From Amyloporia xantha (taxonomy: Eukaryota; Basidiomycota; Agaricomycetes; Polyporales; Adustoporiaceae), in assembly GCA_036971615.1 (NCBI GenBank), contig JAYKKR010000001.1, positions 372,001-436,000 on the forward strand: a stretch of DNA of 64,000 nucleotides. Direction: 5' to 3'. A program made the translations under genes and the position numbers. Shown here one piece after another: positions 20,299 to 32,518 of this stretch (position 1 is its first letter; every line of letters starts with the position of its first letter). The notes beneath the pieces are model-generated. The model was not told the DNA's origin. It did no database searches and worked only from the letters and a program-made list of their open reading frames with translations.

Positions 20299-23200
20299 TA
20301 CAGTGAATGATAGACCAACGGAGGCCTGTCTCTAAGACGATGCTGCTCGTTCTTTATGCCTGTGCCCGCCACACTGCAAACATCTCTGTGAACGTACGCC
20401 CATGAAACCGCTGCACTCCATGCCGAATACAATGGACGAGCGGTCCCTAGCATGTTTCACGTCAAGTTCGCCTAGCCATTCCGCCGTCCGATCACGCTGA
20501 TCACGTACAGATTCACATCAGAATGTCACGGCAGCGCGATGAAGATGACACGGAGGAAAGCATGCTCCCCTGGAGACATCCTTCGTACCTATTCTCTGCG
20601 AATCTTACGTCCCCAGCGCAACGACTGGGGAATTCTACTCTCCCCAGTGCTACTCTCCCCAGTGGGAAGCTAAGACGGGGATGTCTCTCCGTGTTTCATG
20701 CCGAATGCCTTCTGTGCATCCTACTGACAGACGTGAATGACCGTGGAGTACCAGGTTCAGCGGTCCGTGCGCGAACGTACAAAGAGTATAAAGACAGACG
20801 AACCTCAGCTTACAGTCCTCACTCCTCTCCACCTTCCGCCCTCTTCCGTTCGACGTAAACTCATCCGGCTCATTGTTCTTTGTCCTCGCGCTCTAGGTGC
20901 ACGGTAACAATCTCCGGGGGCCCTTGCTGATCGGCAGCCACTACTGCCTTCGTGTCCGTGAGTATTTTGCCTTGTCCGCGCTACTGACAGTCTCCGTCTC
21001 TCTCATGCACATCCGTTGATGTGATTGGGACGCCGTGACCTCTTATTCTCGTTCCAGCTCGTACCCGTCATAATGATCCATCTCGATCACGGTAAGCGCG
21101 CTCGTTCTGTTACAAATCTCGATTTGACGTACTCACATTCGGTATAGAATCCCTCTGCACGCGTCACCGCGAACAGGCGATCTCGTTCCGCCGTCGTGAT
21201 GCGGATGACTTGGTCCCATTACTCATCGTATGTCAAACTACAACGTCACGCGCATGTCGTTGATCTGCGAAGGAACATAGCATTGGCCTCGCATCCAAAC
21301 TCAGCGCATGCAGACTCACCAGGTAAGCCGTTCCACGTATTGACTTGGATCCATGGTGCCGAACGGACGTGCAGATCTCCCGGCCCCAGGGGATAGATTG
21401 TCCGCCGTCCCCCCGCCTGGCTCCCCCAAGCCACGACGCCATCCGTAAGCACACCCCTCTCGCTTGGAAGCCGAGACTCTCACACAGGCTTCGCGACAGA
21501 AAACAAGATATATTTAGTGGTAGAAACACGTACATAGGATGGTCGTAGGATAGTAGCGCGTACGGACGTACGACGTGCGCTGGCGTGTCCTTCCCGTGCA
21601 TTCTGCACGCGGAGTGGACGGCGTACTTTCGAGGCGCAGGGCAACGCCTAGCGCTGTTCATGTCCGTCGCGCGGACATCCGACTCGCGTCCGCGAGCTCT
21701 CTAAGTGCCAGCAACTGAGGGAGGAACAGACAGCCCGCTCGGACAACCCGTCGTTGACGGCGAGGGGCCGTCCATACGGCTGAGTTGTCTGTCGGAAGCT
21801 GTTCGGGCTGCATCAAACTGGACGGGGAGACACGACGCACGTGTCAATTTGTCCGTCTAAGCACACGCGCTGATGCGCCCCGATCATTCATCGCCGTGCG
21901 CGAATCGCCAGAGAGCGTCTGGAGTACACGCGAATATCTCGGCATTCGTTACCGGACGGATGTGTGAACGCCGCGTGCTCAGCAGTCGGGGCCAGACATT
22001 GAGATACAGCACTCAACGTCGAGTCCCAGAGTCGATTCGGTTAGCGGGCCCAGAGAGTTGAACGCCGTGGCTCGCATTTGCGAAAGTAAACGAGAGGCCT
22101 CTGCTCCCCGATCGACATCGTCCGGCACGTCGAGTCTGAGTCTGCCCCAAGATCTGCAATTCAGTTGCACCGCCCTGTTAAAAGATGCGACGGCCCTTGC
22201 CCCATGGAAGACCGGCCGTCTATGAGCGCTGGGTGTATCATCCACGGGCTTGCCTCGCCACGTAATATCTCGTCCACTACAGCCACCCTCTCTCGCTCTC
22301 GCTCTCCCTCTCGCACTGTACAGCCGCGATCACACCCCTACTCCGCGCTTTTGCTCGCTCACCTGACCGCGTCCGCCTCAGCCTTCCACCCTCTGCACTC
22401 CCCATCCTACGATCAGGAACCGTTGCCGACCACTCAAGTTGCAGCGCCCGCCCTCACCGTCTTACTGTCACCTTCGCAGCATCACACGTCACCCGACGAG
22501 CGAGTAACTCCCAACGCGAGCTCCCGAAACCGACAGTCAGCCGTGCGCTTGCGAAGACAGTAGCGGCGCGGCAGCAGATCAACAGCCCGCCCCCCTGTTT
22601 GGGGGCGGGAGGGTTTAGGAAGGCGTAGGACGAGAAGGGTGAAAACGAGCGAGACGAGCGAGAGGGGGATATGGCGAGACGGACGAGACGACGGCTGAGC
22701 GGGTAGAGCGCGTCGTCTCCCATACACCAGCGCTGCGAGAGGAGATCAAAAGCAAAAGGTTGAAAGGGAAGTGGACGGGGACGGGGATGGGAGATGGACC
22801 CGTATGTTGCGAGTGGCGCGGACGGACTGGGAGTGCGCGAGCGGCGCGCCTCACTCGGGCGCAGGGCAGCGGACGGCAAGGTGGGAGGGATGGGTGAGAT
22901 TCGGGACTCGAGGTCATGCCCTGTGCCTTGTGCACGGCTCGGCCCATGTCCCGCTCCTGCGTCCGTGTATCACGCCAAGCCGAGAACTAGGAACGGACGA
23001 CATGGGCATCGAGACGATGATGGTGCGCGCCGAACGATCGTCGACGGCGCTGCGTTGGTCCGGAGCGTGGTTGAATCACGACGAACGCGCGATTCGATAT
23101 TCAGAATCCGGGGTGGACCGCGTGTACGACGGAGATGACGAGCAAGGACGCCGAGCCTCGACTAGGTGAAGCCTGAGCGGATGCATTAGGTCTCAGCAGC

Positions 23201-25995
23201 AGCTTGTCCCACCGTCCGCCGAGCCGTTGGACGGATAGATGCTGCCCGTCATGCCATCACTACAGGCTCTTCAAGACGGCAGGGCTGCATGCGTCGCACC
23301 CAGGGACGTCCGCGTCGTGTTCGATAGTATGCATAGATGTTCCGTATGGGGTTAGGACACTGATTGCGGGTGTCAGGAGACGAGCAGGCGAGGGAGAGGA
23401 CGATCGGCACTTACGGTTAGCTTGCAAGACGAGCGCATGGGAAGGTTGGAAGGTAGGGATATGGGAAATTCGGATTCAAATCTTCGGGTCGTGTTCTGTG
23501 CACACCTCGGCACATGTTCCGCTCCCTGCGTTCGTGTATCACGCCGGAGCAGGAAGCAGGAGTGGAGGGGATGGGGACGGTGCGCGTCAGACGATCGTCG
23601 ATCGTCGATCTCGCTGCGTTCGTCCGGAGTGCGTTCGATTCGCGGTGATTTCGCGGTTCATGTTCAGGCGTGAGCGGCGGAGATGACGGGCATGGACGCT
23701 GTCGGTTAATGCATCCAGTCTCAGCGCTCAGCAGAGGTCGTACTGGGAGGAAGACTGAGGATAGTGGGCGGTATGCAAGCCGCTGCACTTGAGACCGTAC
23801 ACGGAGGACCGAGAACAGACAGACGCTGTCCGCCCATGCCGTCGCTACAGGCCTGCACGCATCGCACGCGTCCAGAGTCGTCCGCGTCGTGTTCGACGGT
23901 GTGCAGCTCTGCACATTGGGGTGCTGGCGGTTGGCGTCAGGAGACTAAGCGAGGGAGGGAGAAAGATCAGGACGTACGGACTAGCACAAGCACGGGTACG
24001 GCCTGTCGCTGCTCACTGCATCAAGGGCGGATGCATTTTGGTCGAGGCTAGGAGATCCCTGCGAGGCGTTGCGGTGCCATAACAGCGTTGGTTATAGCGC
24101 GTTGACCAGGATACCAGCGGTACACACCGTGTTGCTCCCCTCGCGAGCGGTGAACGGTGAGCTACAGAGGATATCGAGCACAGCATGCGCCGTCTGTGCT
24201 GCGCGCGGACGGCTTGCGGAGGGCGCGAACAGGTACGTTTCTAGTCATGGCACTGCAGTCGATCGGAGGAGCGGGGATCGTGTTGCAGCGAGAGAGACTC
24301 GAGTCGAAGGACGGACTATGCTGCACAGGACGGATGTACCGTGTTTGAGAGGGAACGTCGGGACACATGCGTGAGTGCGACGGTTTTTTGTGGCCGGGAT
24401 CGAGAGCTAAGAAAGAAGCTCCGGGCAGAGAGCAGGGCAGAGAGACTGGCATGCGATCGAGGGGCCAGGGCCCGCTGCTGTGAGCCGTGACTGAATGACT
24501 GAGCTGCGTGACAATCGCATTGACTCCGCGGCTATTGAACCCGAGTGAGTGGGTAAATATGTCATGGCGATTGACTCTGCCGAGGATATTCTGCCATGTT
24601 CCGGAACCACAGCATAATCCAACGCAGGCCCCGGGCGGGCCAGACAGCCGCCGCTCCTCTTTATGTAGACGATGCAGACTTGACTTGTGCCACCTTTTTC
24701 ATCCGCTATGGCCACTGCGACCCTGTCCCACTACGGTAAAGGCGCCCTCCGGGTGGCGAAGAACTATACCAAGGGGTATTCGCATACCCAAGCCAAGGTC
24801 CGGGATGCCACATCTAACGACCCCTGGCCGCCTTCGGGCAGACAGATGCACGAAATCGCGCAGTTGACTTACAATCCGTACGTCTCCTATCACACGGAAA
24901 GTGCTCCGACGCTCACTTTAAGCATTCTGCAGGGAGGACTTCGTAGAAATCATGGAGATGCTGGACAAGCGTTTGAACGACAAGGGAAAGAACTGGAGGC
25001 ATGTGTTCAAGGTGCGCGTGCTTAACCTGCGTCGTTCCTCGCCTGCGATGCTTATATTTGTGCCAAGTCTTTGACTCTACTGGACTACTTGCTACATACG
25101 GGCTCGGAGAACGTCATCATGTACTTCAGAGACAACCTGTACGTGGTGAAGACCCTGCGGGAATTCCAGTACATCGACGAACATGAGAAGGACCAGGGCT
25201 CCAACGTGCGCCAGAAGGCGAAGGACATCGTCAACCTGCTGCAGGACGATGCTCGGCTCCGGCACGAGCGACGGACACGGGCTCGTATGTATGAGCGAAT
25301 GTCCCGGGGCAGACTGTCGCCCGACTCGGATGTCACGGATGACGACGAGAACGTCGCGAGGCGCACCAGGTTTGCGCCGGAACCGAAGCGCCGTGACGAC
25401 GACGAGGACTTGCGGCGTGCGATGGAGGAGAGCAGGCGGAGCATGGGCCGGGACCGAACGAGTGCGGAAGAAAGGGACCTACAAAAGGCCCTCCAGCTGA
25501 GCAAGGAAGAAGAGGAAAAGAGAGCAAAGGCGGTTGCGGACGCGAGCTTGATCCTGTTCGACGAGGCGTGAGTGTCCCGCTGAAGAGGAGGCGTAGTGCT
25601 TTTACTCACGGGAATCATGACAGGCCATCCGCTCCGCAGACTAATCCGTCGCCGCTCGTAGATGCCACTCTACCGCTGCAGTACGCTATGACGGGGCTAC
25701 AGCCACAGTACACGGCCATGCCTATGCAGCCACAGTACACGGCCATGCCTGTCCAGCCGCAGTACACGTCGTTCAACCCCTTCCAGCAGCAGGCGCAGCA
25801 GGAGATGATGCAGGTGAGTGGCGTGCCACTAGAGCTGCCAGTCGATGATTGATGGGGGTATGCTCGTTTAGGCAATGTACGCGCAACAGCAGCAGGAATG
25901 GGCAATGCATCAGCAGGCGCTACAGCAGGCCGAGGCGCTCGCAATGCAGCAGGCGCAGCAAGAGGAATGGCTCCGTCAGCAGCAGGCGCTGCAGG
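19703..25995. repeat. Segmental duplication, right copy
   Basis: Direct copy of 1-6293. It begins immediately after the gypsy element and its target duplication, and the homology ends inside epsin exon 5. Beyond this point only the right copy continues with the genuine epsin 3' exons, so this is the ancestral arrangement and the left copy is the truncated one. Confidence 0.95.
21073..21548 (+). CDS. Tentative short spliced ORF, right copy
   Basis: Counterpart of 1370-1845 with all splice sites and frame kept; one codon changes Ala to Asp in the last exon. Support is limited to splice-signal consistency; no domain is recognised. Confidence 0.22.
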
Positions 25996-26608
25996 CACAG
26001 CAGTCGCCGTTGTTACCGCAGCCTACAGCTGTTCGTATCGGGTACGTCCGCATCATTCGATCCAATACATCTGTGGGTCTAATTGAGCGAGTTATGTTTT
26101 AGATCCAACAATCCCTTCGCGCCGTCGCAGTCTGCTCCGCCGATGTCGCGTGAGACAGTGTCGGCTGGTGCGCAGTTGCAGCAACCTACCGGCCCCGTGT
26201 CGTTCAACATCACGGGAACGTATGCCAACCGGGACAGCGCTGCGAGTGCGCCACCTGCGTCGCAGCAGCCGCGACAGACACCCTCGTTCACCGGAGCAGC
26301 GACTGGTGGGAGATCGTCCAGGGCCGACCGGCAGCACAGCCATCTCGCCAGTCTGTTTGCCAACCGCACAGACGACGGCGTTGACACGTTTGGGAACGTC
26401 GGGCAGCTCCGGTCCGTATCTATCTGCTTCGTGCCGGTCATGGGAACGAGTGCACTGACCCTTGATTTCATACGCCAGATTCATGACCACGGAAGCCGGG
26501 CGAGTCGTCGCGCAGAAGACGGGCGCGGCCAACCACAATCCATTCGCGCAGCAGAACCAGCAGCCGCAGTCGCGGTCGCGCAACGAAGACACCCTCATTC
26601 AGTTCTGA
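24708..26608 (+). CDS. ENT1: Epsin, ENTH-domain endocytic adaptor
   Basis: Seven exons (24708-24877, 24933-25011, 25068-25567, 25624-25813, 25872-26041, 26103-26411, 26479-26608) give 515 residues. The ENTH domain occupies about residues 10-145 (WPPSGRQMHEIA, SLTLLDYLLHTGSE, REFQYIDE) and binds PI(4,5)P2 at the plasma membrane. Two ubiquitin-interacting motifs lie at about 193-208 and 218-233. A Gln-rich region with QPQYTAM repeats follows. Three NPF motifs should bind EH-domain proteins, and the end DTLIQF resembles a clathrin box. The role is cargo selection and membrane bending in clathrin-mediated endocytosis. The start was chosen because ENTH homology begins right after it. The sixth intron has a weak donor (GTCCGT), picked because it alone keeps the NPF/LIQF frame. 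Confidence 0.92.
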
Positions 26609-28990
26609 TCCACTTCTTATCAATGTATTACTTCTTTAATTGTCTGAGTTCTGCTGTCCACGTTGTATTGCACGTTGTATCTTCTATGACGCATCCCCTT
26701 TCCCCTGATCGCCGTTACCTTATGCATTGCGTGTAAAAGTATTCCTGTGAGTTGTAATTTCTGTTACCTTTGTAGACCTATACCTATGTCATCCCTTTGG
26801 GATGACTTCCGCAGCGGATCGTCGGACGAACTCAATATATGGAATTATTTAATTGTCGTTGGGATCACATAGTTCGAAGATGTCGCGCGAGCATTCAATA
26901 ACCCGGCACTCGGCGATCGAGAAGCATTGCGCGCGATGAGCTGCCGGAGGCCGATCATGTCAATGATTCTAGTGGACGTCTACATTGTAGGCGTGGCCAA
27001 CCTGCCACATAACCTTTTCAACTAGAATGGCTGCGAGTGTTCCTTCCTATTCAGAGAGGGTTCGGTAATGTTCAGGCAGAATCATGGCCTTATGATATAT
27101 GAGCATCAGAAGTAAGTAGTAGCTTCGAAATGACCTACTACAGCTACTTTCTTGGACACGGCACCATCAGCAAAAGCCCGAAACAATAAACTAAGTTGTC
27201 CTACGTAGATAAACCATACCTGCCTTACCTACCAAACCTGTCCGGTGACAGGTTCTTTGCAATTAACATCTACCCGATTGAGTAGATTATCACTTGTCCT
27301 TCCTCACCAGAGGTAACTCGATGACGCAAGCCCCGCTCGAGAAGATCACCAATCGGTCAACGTCTGAACATGCTCTGACTATGCTTGGCGAGTTGGGATA
27401 CCTCTGTACAGCCAGTTGCCGATATGAAACCCGCCAGGCTATTGTTGTATGCAATGTGGTTGACGAAATTGCATTAAAAACATGTTATACAATTGTATAG
27501 GTAGTGTAAGGCTCAGAAAAGCTAATTATAATAATCATAGTAGTAAAATATCAATATACCGTAGATGGGAATCACAGTCTCTCGTCTCGATATACAGCGC
27601 GCGGTTCATCCCCCACCACCTATATGTCGACCATTATGGGAATGAAGTTCGCTCAGCGATGTGGATGAGAACACTATAGAACGCAGAAAAAAGATCAACA
27701 ACTGTCTGTCAGAAGGGGCTAGCGAAGCACTTACATGATTATATGCGCATATGCGGCCCCATATATGCGCATATAACGTGACGCTCAGTATATGCATTGT
27801 ACGGGTTTCTATGCAGCTGTACAAAATGAAAAAGGTGCCTATTCCTACATTCTGTGGTGCGAAAAGTATGAGAACACCATCCCGCCCATGGCACAGCAAG
27901 CATGCTTACAGTATACAAGATGGCTGTGCAGTAGGCACACCAAATTCACGATTCCGGCGGAACAGAAGCAAAAAGAAAAACTCGGGGTGTTAAGAGTGGA
28001 CAGTCAATAAGGGAGATGATGGTAGTAAGGAATCAAGTTTGTTATTGGGTCTTCAATCCGTTCAATCGCGCTTCTTATAGCGAGAGACTTCGGAGAACAT
28101 CGGACGCGCCTTGTAAGCTTGACGCGTTACGTCATTGCAGCGACGCGTCGGAGTCACATGTCTGCCATCCCGGAAGGTGGCTGCTGGTCACGCTTCTCTG
28201 GGAACAGTTTGCCTTTCTTCTCTGAAGGTGCGTCAAGCTGTTTCTCCCCTTGACACCCGCAAAATGGATGTAGAAATTTCACCCCTGCTTATTTAGATGA
28301 ATCTGCGCTTCGTCTCATTCGTAGCAGAACTCGATATTTTCCAGTTACGAAACTCAATTCTGATACAGTAGATGGCTTGTAATTTTGGTATATAGCACGT
28401 AAAAATAATACGATGTGCATACACACATATTATTTTATGCCATGCTATTAGTCCTCCGATCTGCATATGCAAGACGCGAGCAGCACCCATTCTATGACTG
28501 AAAACATAGGCATTTCCGAGCCATCCTGGCTATGAAATGTCTACTCTGGGAAACCCTTACCCAATACCTCAAAGACTTGTCAATTCACTCCGAGGACACC
28601 TTGCATTTATCTAGCATCGCCGGAGTTTTCCGAGCAATATCTAACGGGCCGCGTCTGACCTACCACTCCGTGCTAGATAATCTATCTGCACTTTTGCTGA
28701 TGACCGTCTTTGTATATATATCTCCTCATCATACGGCACATTCACACTCTTCGCTTCTTCCTCTTAGAGTCTTCTGTTTCTAGCGTAAAGCGCGGCAGAG
28801 CAGAGGTGCGATTAGCATACACTATGCCGTCGGCGTGGTCCTATCATAATCACGGTAGTGCACATTGACAGTGCATAATCGCGGAATACGATCAGGTAAG
28901 TACTCCGATGATGTATCGACATCCAAGTCAGATGTCCTCGGATTTTCACATCCTATTCGTTTCTATTCTCGAGTTGAGCCGGGTACGGGC
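26609..28990. other. Intergenic, no supported gene
   Basis: ORFs here are at most about 80-100 codons, on both strands, without domains or matching splice structure. Two copies of the perfect 12-bp palindrome ATATGCGCATAT occur at 27741-27752 and 27763-27774. The rest is mixed-composition sequence in which I see nothing more. Confidence 0.5.
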
Positions 28991-29003
28991 AGAGCTGAGA
29001 GCG

Positions 29004-29011
29004 TATATATA
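29004..29011 (+). promoter_or_regulatory. TATA box of the first dienelactone hydrolase gene
   Basis: TATATATA lies about 90 bp upstream of the ATG at 29102, a usual distance for a fungal core promoter with a short 5' leader. Confidence 0.45.
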
Positions 29012-29101
29012 GTGCTGCCATGACCGACCGTGTCGATCCCCAGGCCTGTTATCGACCTTCCCACCTTATCCACAAACGATATCGTATTGCCTTCTGAAGA
29101 C

Positions 29102-30223
29102 ATGGCGACCCTAGCTGGATCGCCTGGGGAATGCTGCATCAAGACCGTAGAGCACTTTGGCACTGCCCGCGGGACCATAGAGAAGATCGCCGGGGTCGAT
29201 ACATACATCTCGCGTCCCGCCAACCTGGGAGAAAGCAGGAAAATCATTCTGTTCTTTGCCGATGTGTACGGTCCTTTCTTTCTCAATTCACAGCTCATTA
29301 TGGACTATTGGGCCTCGAATGGTGAAATTTGTTGTATCACTCGCACAGTCCCATACTTAGCAGGTCTCGAGCAGGGTACTTGGTACTGGCTTTGGATTAC
29401 TTCGAGGGCGATCCAGTGCAGAACTATCTTAGCAAGGTCGGGCCGAACTACAGCATCGAATTTGACTTCCTACCAGGCAAGATGATCCGCGCGAAGCAGA
29501 TCACCCCGCTATGGCTGGACGCAGTGAAAGAGCAGTTCGGTAAGTTTGGCCACGTCTACCCTATTTAGACACTTTTTGATGGTGCGTGACGCTGGCAGGT
29601 ACGTCGGATACCAAGTGGATCACTGTAGGTAAGTATGGCTCTGATAATGATGCGAGCTGTATAAACATATCGACGTAGGATATTGTTTCGGCGCTCCGTT
29701 TGTTATGGATTGCGTGGCAGAAGATTGGATCACGGCAGGTGCATTCGCACATCCGGCAGTCCTGAACGAGAACCATTTCCGCAATACGAAGCGTGAGTGG
29801 ATGTATCTTGTGGCAAATCATGTATAACTGACAATTGCTGTCTATACGCAGAGCCTTTGCTGTTGTCATGCGCGGGTATTACAATTCATTCCATTATCTC
29901 GTTATACTCTCTAACATATGTGTAAACACGCAGAGGTTGATCACACCTTCCCCTTGGAATTCCGCCGTCGGGCGGAGGATATTCTTATCGAGAAGAAAGC
30001 GACCTACCACATTCAGGTCTTCTCTGGAGTCAGCCACGGCTTTGCCCTGCGGGGAAATGTCGACAACCCGGTGGCGAGTGAGTCACTTCTCCTGAGCTCG
30101 CATCAACTCAATGGGTACCAACTGACACTGCTCTCGACAGAGTGGGCAAAGGAGCAGAGCGCTGAGACCATCATGAGCTGGTTCGACATGTTCTGTGCTC
30201 AGGCGGAGCCATCTCGGTTGTGA
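29102..30223 (+). CDS. Dienelactone hydrolase family protein
   Basis: Seven exons (29102-29321, 29375-29539, 29599-29628, 29679-29792, 29852-29875, 29934-30077, 30141-30223) encode 259 residues of an alpha/beta hydrolase. The nucleophile is Cys141 in GYCFGAP, the acid is probably Asp187 (EVDHTFP) and the base is His219 (SHGFALRG). The spacings resemble those of carboxymethylenebutenolidase. Such enzymes open dienelactones in aromatic catabolism, but fungal members are diverse and the substrate here is unknown. No signal peptide is evident, so it is probably cytosolic. The start agrees with the paralogue at 30626, and exon borders are mirrored in that paralogue. Confidence 0.88.
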
Positions 30224-30530
30224 CTTTAGACATCGAGTGTAAACATTCTAAATGCAGATAGCCTCATAGCGCACTTGTACCATATGAAGAAGAGCGAGGT
30301 CGTGTGACGGGGCCTTCAGCATGTCTATACACTGATATGCGTGAAAGTTGGCACATCTTTCATCGAAAGGACGGCGAAATCATAAGGAGGTATGGTCTCC
30401 TCATCCCCGGCCTGTTGCTTGTTCTGAATTTGGGCATTATATCTCCACTTCATGTCCCAAAATCAAACTTTCCAACAATGTCGCACGTAGGCCGGCTTCT
30501 CCGCATCACCTGTCCTCCCCAGTTGGACAC

Positions 30531-30537
30531 TATATAA
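30531..30537 (+). promoter_or_regulatory. TATA box of the second dienelactone hydrolase copy
   Basis: TATATAA lies 95 bp upstream of the ATG at 30626, the same spacing as for the intact upstream paralogue, so the promoter was duplicated with the gene. Confidence 0.4.
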
Positions 30538-30625
30538 GTCTCGAACAGAAACTGCAGATACGTCCAGCCGCTGAAGTTCCTACCTCCCTCAGGCTTCCGA
30601 AATCGAACCGCGTTGAATATTAGCC

Positions 30626-31824
30626 ATGGCCACCATAGCCAGATCTCCAGGCGCATGCTGTATCAAGACCGTGGAACATGTTGGGATTGCTCGCGGGGCT
30701 GTTGAGAAGATCGCTGGGGTGGACACGTACGTTACCCGTCCCGCCAATCTCGGGGAGAGCAGAAGAATCATCCTGTTCTTCGCCGACGTGTTTGGTCCGT
30801 TCTATCTCAACTCGCAGTTGATCATAGACTATTGGGCGTCACACGGTGGGTTTTCCATAGCCAAAGCTTACCGTTGTGTGCGGTGGCTGATTTGACATGC
30901 CCCTAGGGTACCTCGTCGTCGCTTTGGGTTATTTCGAGGGCGACCCGGTGGAGAACTATCTTCACAAACTTGACCAGGGCTATAGCATCGACAACGACTT
31001 CGTACCGAGCAAACTGAATCGCGCCAAGCAGATCACGCCCCCATGGATAGAAGCAGTGAGGGCGCAGTTTGGTAGGCCTTATGGTTTTCCTACGGCTACT
31101 TTTGCGTGCCTTTGCAAGTTGAAACTAAGCGTTCTCCGTCTTTTAGGAACGTCGGATACTAAATGGGTGACTGTAGGTATGTGACCTTGTCTGCAGCATG
31201 CCAATTCTGCTCGAGTTAAAGTAATAGGGTATTGCTTCGGCGCACCATTCGTCATGGACTAATTGGCGGGGGACTGGGTCCTGGCAGGTTGGAATCACGT
31301 CAGTTACTCTTCGGCTCTTGTAATGAGTCTTTGTATCACGGCAGGTGCCTTTGCCCATCCGGCCATCCTAAATGAGGACCATTTCTATAAATAATTTGAA
31401 ACGTCAGTAAAAAGCCGTTATGAGTGCTTGCTTGAAGCGCAATGGCTGCCTTCCACATCTGTCTGCAGTGTCTTTATTGCTATCTTGTTCGGGTACTGTG
31501 ACCTGTCCGATATCATCTGTGCTTTGCTCTGATATATTCACCGCACCCATACATACAGGAGTAGACCACACGTTTCCCTTGGAGTTCCGCCGCCGGGCGG
31601 AGGACATCCTCATTGAAATCAAAGCGACGTATCACATACAGCTGTTCTCCGGCCTCATAGGTTCGCCCTGAGGGGCAACTTGGACGACCCCGTGACAAGT
31701 GAGTTTACGTACCGTGTATGCCCTGTATTGTAACCGATTTTGATTCCTGAATTTTGGCAGAATGGGCTAAGGGGCAGAGCGCGGAAACGATCATGAGCTG
31801 GTTCGACATTCCGATATGCTCTGC
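30626..31824 (+). pseudogene. Dienelactone hydrolase pseudogene
   Basis: A tandem paralogue of 29102-30223. Exons 1-2 are intact (MATIARSPG start, same intron position after YWASHG). The exon with the catalytic GYCFGAP is followed by an in-frame TAA at 31260-31262, where the paralogue reads Cys. A second stop occurs after HFY-K. The region equal to SHGFALRG carries a small deletion and frameshift that removes the catalytic His. The last exon keeps EWAKGQSAETIMSWFD but from 31825 is replaced by unrelated repeat sequence. At least four independent lesions make a functional enzyme impossible. Confidence 0.88.
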
Positions 31825-31896
31825 TATCGGTTATGAGTCCGTAAGGACGAGGGGATGCTTATATAATCAGGTACGTTGGACAAAAGCCTGTTTATG
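31825..31896. repeat. Short direct repeat, copy 1
   Basis: About 72 bp starting TATCGGTTATGAGT and including ATCAGGTACGTTGGACAAAA, repeated at 32070-32140 with roughly 85% identity. It contains a small hairpin (GTCC-GTAA-GGAC) 12 bases from its left edge. It begins exactly where the dienelactone hydrolase pseudogene loses homology to its paralogue, so it marks an insertion border. Confidence 0.6.
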
Positions 31897-32069
31897 GGTT
31901 TTTCTTTCCACGCATGCTGCAACGTTACGTAACAGTTACATAATGTCTGACGACGATTATCGTCCACCTCCGCCATCCGCAATTTTCACTTGGGTCGTTG
32001 ATTATCTTCCCTCCCTTGCGCTGTCCATCCACCACGCGGGCTGCAATGCTATTTCCTGCACCGAGTGTC

Positions 32070-32140
32070 TATCGGTTATGAGTGCGTAAGGACTCGCGGG
32101 GATTTACGTAATCAGGTACGTTGGACAAAAACCAGTTTAT
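32070..32140. repeat. Short direct repeat, copy 2
   Basis: Second copy of the 31825-31896 unit; its hairpin stem here is GAGT/ACTC. Both copies share the same left edge, CTATCGGTTATGAG, preceded by unrelated bases. Confidence 0.6.
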
Positions 32141-32420
32141 AGAAATTGTTTACCACGCCTCTTGGTTGACTTACGTAATGAGCGTTCTCTAGCTAAGATA
32201 GGGAAGTCGTTTACGAAAACCACGCCTCCGCCGCTCTTGGGCGGCCCTCGTCCGAGTCGGCGGCTTCCAATGATCAGTGCTCGAAGAAAGACCAATTCCA
32301 TGTGTAGTTAGCCTTATGTCTGGTGTAACATAAGGCAATGAGGATCTGTGAAAAAATTGTTTGGTTATTGACCTCACTGCTAATAGGCCTCAGCTGTCAT
32401 TTGCTGTAGGCCATGGTCTC

Positions 32421-32518
32421 GGTTAATTACTGTAACCTATGTAAATTACCGGTAAATTACAAGTCAATTTCAGGAGGGTTAAAAATCATGGGTCAAATAG
32501 GGTCAATTTGACCGTGAT
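32421..32518 (+). repeat. Left flanking direct repeat of the accessory block
   Basis: This 98-bp AT-rich segment is similar, in the same orientation and collinearly, to 57185-57281. Shared blocks in order are GGTTAATTA, TAAATTA, AGGGTTAA, GTCAAATAG and CAATTT.ACCGTG. Identity is moderate (perhaps 60-65% by eye), with equal length. The pair encloses the OB-like genes, the F-box-NTase genes and the Helitron. Confidence 0.5.

Noticed and set aside
31868..32115. ATCAGGTACGTTGGAC, read on the minus strand as a Helitron end (CTGA followed by T)
   Set aside because: It lies inside the short direct repeats rather than at their edge, and no hairpin precedes it at the required distance.
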